From Planctomycetota bacterium (lineage in GTDB: Bacteria; Planctomycetota; Planctomycetia; Pirellulales; UBA1268), in NCBI GenBank assembly GCA_027622795.1, contig JAQBZA010000189.1:1-6608 (forward strand): a DNA stretch of 6,608 nt, written 5' to 3'. The notes beneath the pieces were generated by a model. It saw nothing but the letters and a program-made list of their open reading frames with translations. It searched no databases and was not told the DNA's origin. Both the position numbers and the translations under genes were made by a program. Shown in pieces: positions 1 through 5,290 of this stretch. Numbering within the stretch: the first letter of the stretch is position 1; every line of letters starts with the position of its first letter.

Positions 1-1147
1 TTTCCTTCCAGATGTCGTACGCCTCCTGATGGCAGTCGGCACAGGCGGCGCTGCCGGCGAATCGGCGGCCGGTGGGATGCCGGATCGCCTGCAGGCCAAG
101 CCCGTCAAGTCCGAGTGATTCCAATTGGCTCTGGTAGGCCGCCAGCAGTTTCATCATGTCGGCTGATTCACCCCAGCGGGCATCCAGGGGCACCCGCTGC
201 GAACGCAGCCTCGGCTCATCGGCAAACAAGCCGATCGCGACCGCAAACATTCCCTTGTGGCCAAGCTCAACGAACTTTGCCTTGGTTGGTAGCGTTGGCA
301 GCGTGGCCGCCGGCTCATCGGCGCCCCCGGCCGTCACGACGATATCGAACTGCGGGAACTGTTCGGCATATTGCTTCGTCTCGGCGGGAGACGCCCACGA
401 GAGCAGAATCTGGTGAGTGCAGCCCGCAGCAGCGAGTTCGCCTGTCACCGCCGCGAGGGCCTTGGCCGCTGGCACCACCTCGATCGCGTCATTGCGAATG
501 CGGGCGGCTTCTTCATCACCCAGCACCGTTGTCACCCCGATCTTCATGCCCCCGGTGTCGATTACGCGAAACCGCGGGGTGATGTTGGCATCGAGCCCGA
601 GCAGGCCGACATTGGCGCTCACGAATGGCGTTGGCCGGTCACCCACTGGCGCGACGGCCGCCACGAGTTCCTCGGCAGGCAGCCGCAGGTCGCCGGGGCC
701 GAAGCCGACCGCGGCGTAGCCCATCTGCCGCAGGCCGTCGGCGATTGACTGAAACTTGATCTCGGTCTGCCGGCCAAACCGCTTTACTTGGTTGCCCAGA
801 TCAACAGCCACCACGGGCCAGTCTGCCGCTGCCACCGCCCGGAAGAAGTTTTGCCTTCGACTCAGGCCTCCCTTCTGGTTTTCCTTGCCTGTGCAGCCGC
901 AGGGCTCGATGTAGCCGTCGAGTTGGCCGGTGATCACCAGCAGGAGTTGGGGAGGACCCCATTCCTTGAAGACTGCCCCGTTTCGCTCCCGGAAGGTCGC
1001 GACGACGTCATCGGGAATGCCCACGGCGCGGTCAGGCGTGGCGGCCGCTGCCACGACGCCCACCCCTCCGCCGACAAGTGCAGCCACAAGCCCACCGATG
1101 ATGCCGACGCCGTGGCATCGATTGTGAGTACAGAGGAAGCCAATCAT
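1..1147 (-). CDS. Membrane-anchored 5'-nucleotidase-like / cytochrome c554-type fusion protein (3' end outside window)
   Basis: An uninterrupted minus-strand frame runs from ATG at 1147 off the left edge, giving 382 residues with no stop. Residues about 13-36 are hydrophobic (GIIGGLVAALVGGGVGVVAA), a signal peptide or membrane anchor, so the rest should be outside the cytoplasm. Residues about 67-320 resemble the UshA/SoxB-type metallophosphoesterase fold: TGQLDGYIEPCGC (73-85), GGLSRR (93-98), VDLGN (115-119). Then GSAACADCH carries a CxxCH heme c site (C369, C372, H373), in the style of cytochrome c554-family N-termini, so more heme sites probably lie beyond the edge. Usual metal ligands of active 5'-nucleotidases look replaced: DxH reads QLD, DxGD ends in N119, and GNHE reads GPGD. 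This argues against phosphatase activity. It follows the DUF1573 gene by 42 bases without a clear ribosome binding site, so co-transcription is likely. Family placement is good; the role (electron transfer or redox sensing in the envelope) is inference. Confidence 0.85.
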   Translation of the reverse strand, partial: MIGFLCTHNRCHGVGIIGGLVAALVGGGVGVVAAAATPDRAVGIPDDVVATFRERNGAVFKEWGPPQLLLVITGQLDGYIEPCGCTGKENQKGGLSRRQNFFRAVAAADWPVVAVDLGNQVKRFGRQTEIKFQSIADGLRQMGYAAVGFGPGDLRLPAEELVAAVAPVGDRPTPFVSANVGLLGLDANITPRFRVIDTGGMKIGVTTVLGDEEAARIRNDAIEVVPAAKALAAVTGELAAAGCTHQILLSWASPAETKQYAEQFPQFDIVVTAGGADEPAATLPTLPTKAKFVELGHKGMFAVAIGLFADEPRLRSQRVPLDARWGESADMMKLLAAYQSQLESLGLDGLGLQAIRHPTGRRFAGSAACADCHQEAYDIWKE

Positions 1148-1189
1148 GCTCAGATTCTAGCCATACCCAGAGGAGCGAGCGACCTCGAT
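1148..1189. other. Short intergenic spacer between the DUF1573 and heme-fusion genes
   Basis: These 42 bases hold no strong promoter, hairpin or clear ribosome binding site on the minus strand. A four-codon frame (ATG GCT AGA ATC TGA) ends two bases before the downstream ATG and could couple re-initiation, but this may be chance. The short gap supports co-transcription. Confidence 0.5.
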
Positions 1190-2395
1190 TTACGGGCCGA
1201 TCACGACGCTCACCGGGAGGGAAACCGTAGGGGAATCGGGCAGGCCGGTGGTCAGCACGATGCGGCCCGAGGGGGCCTGCTCACTCCCCAGATGATTGGC
1301 CGTGGGGCTGCCGGGAGGAATCGTCACTGTCAGCGGAATTCTCAGCACCGCCCCAGTGCCGATCGGCTCTGCCTCCCCGACCTCGACCACGAGCGACGGC
1401 GGCACCACCTCGCTTACAACGGGCTGGACCCGCTCTCGGTCAGGCCCGCGGGCGGTGATAAAGAGCTTCGTGGAGAGCCCCGCGCGGCTCGAGATCTGAC
1501 CGAGGATCAGCCGCTGCCGCGCCGCATCCCACTTCTGCCCGGCAAACGAGATGTCGCCGGCCACGCTCCCCTCGATCGGAACCTCGGCAGTGATTTCTGC
1601 GGGAATGCGAAACACCATCCGCACCGTCTGCCGCAGCGGGCCGATCGGCAGCCCCGGTTTCACGGCAACCGACACTCTGAACCCGCCGGTGGCCTCGGGC
1701 TCTGCGGCGATGTCGGCGGTAGAGAGCGGCTCGGAGGAAACTGTAAAGAACTCCTTCGTGCGGTCGTCAATTGCTGCGAGCGACTCGACCTGGGGCGGCT
1801 CGTCACCAAAGGTGAACACGGAAGTTGTGACGACGGCATCCGACTTCGTGGAGAGCTTGGGCAGTGCGATCATATCGGGCACCGCCTTCCATGTCGGCAC
1901 CACGGTGCCTTCGATGACGAAGGCGATCTCGGGGCGGCGGGGATCATTGGTGAGGACGGTCGCCTGCTGGCGAAATGGCCCCCCGGGCCCCTTCCCTGTC
2001 CACTGGATGCTGACGGTCGTCTCGCCGCCGGGGGGAATGGTTCGCTTGGCGGTCGCTTCGGCTGTTCCATCTCCACCTTCGGTTGACGGGCCAAGGTCGC
2101 TCACCGTGCAGGTGCAGCTGGTGGCACCCCGGGTGAGCACGAGTGCCGCTGTTCCGGAGTTGCGGATCACGAAGGCATGCTGCCCCTTTTCGCCGGAGCC
2201 GACCGAGCCGAAGCGATGCGTCGTCTCTGGTACGTCGGCCTGCGGCGTCGGCGCGTCGCTGGGCGTGTCAACCGCCAGAAAGTCGCCCACCCGCCACGGC
2301 CGCAGCGTCGCCTCAAGGGCGGCCGAGCCCGCACCGATCGCCACACCGGCAATCAGCGCTACCCCCGCGACGGTCCATCCACCTACCCTGCTCAT
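1190..2395 (-). CDS. DUF1573 domain-containing membrane-anchored protein
   Basis: A 401-residue protein. The ATG at 2395 is chosen because it begins a short basic stretch and a hydrophobic segment (about residues 7-28, TVAGVALIAGVAIGAG), a signal peptide or anchor, and because AAGGAGG lies immediately upstream. Residues about 60-163 are a DUF1573 immunoglobulin-like domain: RFGSV, then HAFVIRNSG (73-81), then the hallmark SCTCTV (93-98), then LTNDPRRPEIAFVIEGTV. The rest (about 165-400) is beta-rich, ends in PVSVVIGP, and probably forms two further Ig-like domains. DUF1573 proteins are common in Planctomycetota and Bacteroidota, have no established biochemical activity, and are thought to act in the envelope. 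Here the gene sits just upstream of the heme fusion protein on the same strand, so a partner or scaffold role is a reasonable inference. The frame stays open 70 codons further upstream, but that part crosses a structured repeat element and looks non-coding. Confidence 0.88.
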   Translation of the reverse strand: MSRVGGWTVAGVALIAGVAIGAGSAALEATLRPWRVGDFLAVDTPSDAPTPQADVPETTHRFGSVGSGEKGQHAFVIRNSGTAALVLTRGATSCTCTVSDLGPSTEGGDGTAEATAKRTIPPGGETTVSIQWTGKGPGGPFRQQATVLTNDPRRPEIAFVIEGTVVPTWKAVPDMIALPKLSTKSDAVVTTSVFTFGDEPPQVESLAAIDDRTKEFFTVSSEPLSTADIAAEPEATGGFRVSVAVKPGLPIGPLRQTVRMVFRIPAEITAEVPIEGSVAGDISFAGQKWDAARQRLILGQISSRAGLSTKLFITARGPDRERVQPVVSEVVPPSLVVEVGEAEPIGTGAVLRIPLTVTIPPGSPTANHLGSEQAPSGRIVLTTGLPDSPTVSLPVSVVIGP

Positions 2396-2396
2396 G

Positions 2397-2403
2397 CCTC
2401 CTT
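2397..2403 (-). promoter_or_regulatory. Shine-Dalgarno sequence of the DUF1573 gene, unusually close to the start
   Basis: The minus strand reads AAGGAGG, then one C, then the ATG at 2395. The match to the anti-Shine-Dalgarno sequence is near perfect, but the gap of one base is much shorter than the usual five to nine. No ATG lies a few codons downstream that would fit better. Either the start works with an atypical spacing or the match is partly coincidental. Confidence 0.4.
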
Positions 2404-2450
2404 GTTCTACCAAAAAAATGTTTGAATGGCTGCTTACTGGGTGGGGGCTC

Positions 2451-2609
2451 GGGGTTGCCCGTGCCACGTCGCCGGACGTTCGCTCAGCGACCAATCCGCC
2501 TCTGGCGGATCGGTGCCCGCCTGCCCTTCGCTCACTCGGAGGAAACCTCGCTTTCGGCATCCTGCCTGCGCTCGGTTTCCTACGCCGGCTCAGTGGCCCG
2601 GGCAACCCC
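2451..2609. repeat. Structured intergenic element bounded by a 17-base inverted repeat
   Basis: GGGGTTGCCCGTGCCAC (2451-2467) and GTGGCCCGGGCAACCCC (2593-2609) are inverted copies matching at 16 of 17 positions, the only mismatch being 2462 against 2598. After a 3x3 internal loop the pairing resumes for five bases (GCCGG 2471-2475 region with CCGGC near 2585-2589). Inside lie a 7-base-pair hairpin with a TCT loop (2494-2510), an AGGAAACC/GGTTTCCT stem (2540-2547 with 2574-2581), and two copies of TTCGCTCA (2479-2486, 2528-2535). This density of pairing is far above what flanking DNA shows. It fills most of the gap between proS and the DUF1573 gene. It could be a miniature mobile repeat, a structured RNA, or an unusual terminator. 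Whether it is dispersed in the genome cannot be seen here. Confidence 0.6.
2494..2510. repeat. Perfect 7-base-pair hairpin inside the structured element
   Basis: ATCCGCC, loop TCT, GGCGGAT forms a perfect stem with a three-base loop and high GC. No T-tract follows on either strand, so it is not a standard intrinsic terminator. It lies near the middle of the larger inverted-repeat element and would form one of its arms. Confidence 0.6.
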
Positions 2610-2620
2610 TCGCGGGCCGC
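2593..2620 (-). terminator. GC-rich stem just after the proS stop codon, possible terminator or 3' end structure
   Basis: CGGGCCGC (2613-2620) can pair with GTGGCCCG (2593-2600) through eight positions, including one G-U type pair, around a 12-base loop. It begins five bases after the proS stop codon on the transcribed strand. There is no following U-run, so Rho-independent termination is uncertain. The 2593-2600 arm is also part of the 17-base inverted repeat, so the two structures exclude each other. Protection of the proS mRNA 3' end is an equally possible role. Confidence 0.3.
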
Positions 2621-2624
2621 CTTG

Positions 2625-4130
2625 TTAGTACGCCCTCGCGAGCACGCTGCGGCCAGTCACGGGCTTGCCGGTCACAATGCAGGTGCCGGGGGCGTCGTTG
2701 CCCTCCATCGGAATGCACCGCACGGTCACCTTGAGCGGGTCGAGCATGGCCGTCACGGCCGGATCGTCGGCCACTGGCACCCAGGCGAAGCCGGCGCGGC
2801 TGGAATCCCGTTCACCGGTGGTGAAGTAGTCGATCACGGCGGCCGAACTGTCGAGATGCTCGGTGCGAGCATCGCGAAATGCCCGGGCTTTTTCGAAGAG
2901 GCCCTGCTGGATGTCCTCGAGGATCGCCGGCACCCGCGCCGCGAACTCGCCCAGCGGCACCGCCTCCCGCTCCTTGGGGCCGCGGTCGCGACGGGAGAGG
3001 CTGACCGTGCCTGCCGCGAGGTCGCGGGTGCCGATCTCGACGCGGAGCGGCACGCCCTGCTTGATGTGCTGCCACACCTTGTCGCCCCCGCGGATATCGC
3101 GGGCGTCGATCATGGACCGCACCGGTTCCTCGGCAAATGTCTGCGTGCGGAGTTCCCTCTCGAGCATGCGGCAGGCATCGAGCACCTGTGATCGCTCCTC
3201 GTCGCTGCGGGCGATCGGGAGGAACACGACATGCTGGGGGGCGATCCGCGGTGGCAGCACGAGGCCGTCATCGTCGGAGTGGGTCATGATCACCGCGCCG
3301 ATAAGCCGCGTGGACACGCCCCACGAGGTTGTCCAGCAGAATTCCTCGACGCCAGCGGAATTTTGAAACTTGATCCCCTGACCCTTGGCGAAGTTTTGCC
3401 CGAGGAAGTGCGACGTGCCGGCCTGGAGGGCTTTGCCGTCCTGCATCATCGCCTCGATTGAGAAGGTGTCGACGGCTCCGGGAAACCGCTCTCCAGAAGG
3501 CTTCGGGCCCTTGACGACGGGCATCGCCAGATCCCGCTCGGCAAACGTCGCGTAGACATCGATCATCCGCAGCGTTTCTTCGATCGCCTCCTCACGGGTG
3601 GCGTGTGCGGTGTGGCCCTCCTGCCAGAGGAACTCCGTCGTACGCAAGAAGACTCGCGGCCGCATCTCCCAGCGGACGACGTTCGCCCACTGGTTGATGA
3701 GCACCGGGAGATCCCGCCACGACTGGATCCACTTTGCGTACATGGCGCCGATGATCGTTTCGCTCGTTGGTCGCACGACCAGCGGCTCCTCGAGTTTGCC
3801 GGTGGGAATCAGCTTGCCGTCGGGGCTCAATTCGAGGCGGTGGTGGGTTACCACGGCGCACTCTTTTGCAAAGCCTTCGACGTGCTTCGCCTCCTGCTCC
3901 AGGCAGGAGACGGGGATGAAGAGCGGGAAGTAGGCATTCTGATGGCCCGTCGCCTTGAACATGCCATCGAGGATCCCCTGCATCCGCTCCCAGATCGCGT
4001 AGCCATGGGGCTTGATCACCATGCAGCCCCGCACCGGCGACTGCTCGGCCAGCTCTGCCGCCCGCACAACCTGTTGATACCACTCGGGATAGTCCTCGGC
4101 ACGGGTCGGGGAAATGGCGGTAGCGGGCAT
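2625..4130 (-). CDS. proS: Proline-tRNA ligase, short archaeal/eukaryotic-type (ProS type 3)
   Basis: A 501-residue cytoplasmic class II aminoacyl-tRNA synthetase that charges tRNA-Pro with proline using ATP. Class II signatures are clear: motif 1 region GCMVIKPHGYAIWERMQ (35-51), VVRPTSET (118-125), motif 2 FLRTTEFLWQEGHTAH (161-176), and motif 3 near GVSTRLIGAVIMTHSDDDGL (271-290). The anticodon-binding domain follows from VVFLPIARSDEE (301-312), and the protein ends in ARAY, the terminal tyrosine typical of this subtype. The editing insertion of the E. coli-type enzyme is absent. Of the C-terminal zinc cysteines found in some relatives, only C484 seems kept (GTCIVTG), so this domain probably binds no zinc, as in many bacterial type 3 enzymes. 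The ATG at 4130 is chosen because conserved sequence starts there and GGAG lies six bases upstream. The gene diverges from yhaM. Confidence 0.97.
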   Translation of the reverse strand: MPATAISPTRAEDYPEWYQQVVRAAELAEQSPVRGCMVIKPHGYAIWERMQGILDGMFKATGHQNAYFPLFIPVSCLEQEAKHVEGFAKECAVVTHHRLELSPDGKLIPTGKLEEPLVVRPTSETIIGAMYAKWIQSWRDLPVLINQWANVVRWEMRPRVFLRTTEFLWQEGHTAHATREEAIEETLRMIDVYATFAERDLAMPVVKGPKPSGERFPGAVDTFSIEAMMQDGKALQAGTSHFLGQNFAKGQGIKFQNSAGVEEFCWTTSWGVSTRLIGAVIMTHSDDDGLVLPPRIAPQHVVFLPIARSDEERSQVLDACRMLERELRTQTFAEEPVRSMIDARDIRGGDKVWQHIKQGVPLRVEIGTRDLAAGTVSLSRRDRGPKEREAVPLGEFAARVPAILEDIQQGLFEKARAFRDARTEHLDSSAAVIDYFTTGERDSSRAGFAWVPVADDPAVTAMLDPLKVTVRCIPMEGNDAPGTCIVTGKPVTGRSVLARAY

Positions 4131-4243
4131 GGAGATCTCCGAATGGTGACGGTCTCGTGAGTCGAAAGAGTGGGCGAATGAATCGCGGGATTGTAGTCGT
4201 TCGCTTGTGAGTCGTGGGGACGGAGCCGTAGACTCTGTTGACA
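4131..4243. promoter_or_regulatory. Divergent promoter region between proS and the yhaM-like gene
   Basis: This 113-base gap separates two genes transcribed away from each other, so it must hold both promoters unless transcripts begin inside the genes. On the minus strand TACAAT (4195-4190) is one mismatch from the -10 consensus and lies 59 bases before the proS start, but no good -35 hexamer stands about 17 bases upstream. The octamer GTGAGTCG occurs twice in direct orientation, at 4157-4164 and 4207-4214, exactly 50 bases apart, and could be a regulator site. TTGACA at 4238-4243 has no matching -10 downstream. Confidence 0.4.
4137..4140 (-). promoter_or_regulatory. Ribosome binding site of proS
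   Basis: The minus strand reads GGAG, six bases (ATCTCC), then the ATG at 4130. The spacing is normal and decides for this start over the longer open frame that extends to 4319. The ten bases GGAGATCTCC (4131-4140) are a perfect palindrome, though its central loop is too short for the same molecule to fold tightly. Confidence 0.6.
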
Positions 4244-5290
4244 ATGTCGACCGCCTCCCCCTCCCGACGTGATGGCCTGCCCCCGGGGCCATCCTTGACG
4301 CCCTTTCCCTCGCGGGCATCGGGGCGGAAATTCGTCACCGAACTGCCGGCGCAGGGGCCGATCGACCAGGTGTTTCTGGCGACGCGGAAGCAGCTGCGGC
4401 CCAATCGCCATGGCCAGCTCTACCTGCAGGTGGAATTGGCCGACCGCTCCGGCTCGATCACCGGCCGCATGTGGAATGCCTCGGATTTTCACCTTGAGGC
4501 CTTCGACGACGGCGACTTCGTTCACGTCGAGGGAACGACGCAGGTCTACTCGGGCAACCTCCAGATCATCATCACGGCGATCACACGCGCTGATCCGCGG
4601 TCGATCGATGAATCAGAGTTTCGGGTGCTCGCCCCCGATGCGATCACCGTGCTGCGGGGTGAATTGGCGGCCATCCTCGCCACGGTGCAGGCTCCCGCGC
4701 TGGCGGCCCTCGTGGCCGAAACGCTTGCCGATGAGACCCTGATGGCGGCCTTGGCCCGCAGCCCCGCGGGAGTGAAACAGCATCATGCCTATGCCGGCGG
4801 CCTGCTCGAGCATGTTGTCTCCCTGCTGCGGATCGCCGACCGCGTCGCGCCGCTGTATGCCGATCTCGATCGCGACCTGCTACTCGTCGGCGTGTTGTTT
4901 CATGATCTTGGCAAGACCGTCGAGCTGGAGAGCGAGCGGGGTTTTTCGTACACCGACGCCGGCCAGTTGCTTGGCCATGTGCTGCTCGGGCTCGAGATTG
5001 TCGAGGAGAAGATCACCGCTGTCGAACGGCAAACTGGTACGCCGTTTGACGAGGAGATGGCGACGCGGATCAAGCACATGGTGGCCAGCCATCACGGCGA
5101 ATACGAGTTTGGCGCGCCGAAGCTGCCGATGACCCTCGAGGCGGTCGCCCTCCATCACATCGATCAGCTCGATGCCCGCATGGCGGCCACGACCCAGCTG
5201 CTCCGCAACGAGGCCGCCCTCGACGGCGGCTGGACGCAGTATCACGCCAACCTGGGCCGCAAGTTTTTCAAAGGGCGGGAACGGGCATGA
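4244..5290 (+). CDS. yhaM: YhaM-family 3'-5' exoribonuclease (OB-fold plus HD domain)
   Basis: A 348-residue protein, slightly longer than Bacillus YhaM (about 314). An N-terminal Pro/Ser/Arg-rich extension (1-30) precedes an OB-fold nucleic-acid-binding domain (about 39-115: LYLQVELADRSGSITGRMW, VEGTTQVYSG). An HD hydrolase domain follows (about 175-315) with the family ligands HHAYAGGLLEHV (180-191), FHDLGK (219-224), LLGHVLLG (242-249), ASHHGEYEFG (281-290) and HHIDQLDA (304-311). YhaM enzymes are metal-dependent 3'-5' exonucleases that trim single-stranded RNA in the cytoplasm. ATG 4244 is preferred; an in-frame TTG two codons earlier is possible, and neither has a convincing ribosome binding site. 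The stop codon overlaps the rnr start (ATGA), so the two genes are almost certainly one operon. All HD metal ligands look present, so an active enzyme is expected; the substrate is inferred from the family. Confidence 0.92.
   Translation: MSTASPSRRDGLPPGPSLTPFPSRASGRKFVTELPAQGPIDQVFLATRKQLRPNRHGQLYLQVELADRSGSITGRMWNASDFHLEAFDDGDFVHVEGTTQVYSGNLQIIITAITRADPRSIDESEFRVLAPDAITVLRGELAAILATVQAPALAALVAETLADETLMAALARSPAGVKQHHAYAGGLLEHVVSLLRIADRVAPLYADLDRDLLLVGVLFHDLGKTVELESERGFSYTDAGQLLGHVLLGLEIVEEKITAVERQTGTPFDEEMATRIKHMVASHHGEYEFGAPKLPMTLEAVALHHIDQLDARMAATTQLLRNEAALDGGWTQYHANLGRKFFKGRERA

Noticed and set aside
788..2086. 432-codon plus-strand open frame
   Set aside because: It is antisense to two recognised minus-strand genes and crosses the gap between them. 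Its His/Arg/Gly-rich translation is typical of a shadow frame.
2411..2417. Seven-T run on the minus strand as the U-tract of an intrinsic terminator
   Set aside because: It lies more than 30 bases beyond the nearest strong stem in the transcribed direction and only a few bases before the DUF1573 ribosome binding site, so it does not fit a stem plus U-tract arrangement.
2396..2605. 70-residue N-terminal extension of the DUF1573 protein
   Set aside because: It would put an Arg/Pro-rich stretch before the signal anchor and read through the structured inverted-repeat element. The ATG at 2395 fits the anchor and has the Shine-Dalgarno match.
1551..3191. 546-codon plus-strand open frame
   Set aside because: It lies antisense to the DUF1573 gene and proS, both clearly recognised, and its low-complexity Ser/Pro/Arg/Gly-rich translation shows no family motif. 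It is a shadow frame caused by high GC.
4238..4243. TTGACA as a -35 promoter hexamer
   Set aside because: It ends directly at the yhaM ATG, and no -10-like sequence lies 16-18 bases downstream, where only GC-rich coding sequence is found.
4131..4319. 63-residue N-terminal extension of ProS
   Set aside because: The extension is Ser/Arg-rich, unlike the family N-terminus, and overlaps the yhaM start on the other strand. The ATG at 4130 has a well-spaced GGAG.
4016..4525. 169-codon minus-strand frame crossing the proS/yhaM gap
   Set aside because: It overlaps the starts of two recognised genes in other frames, and its translation has no recognisable motif.
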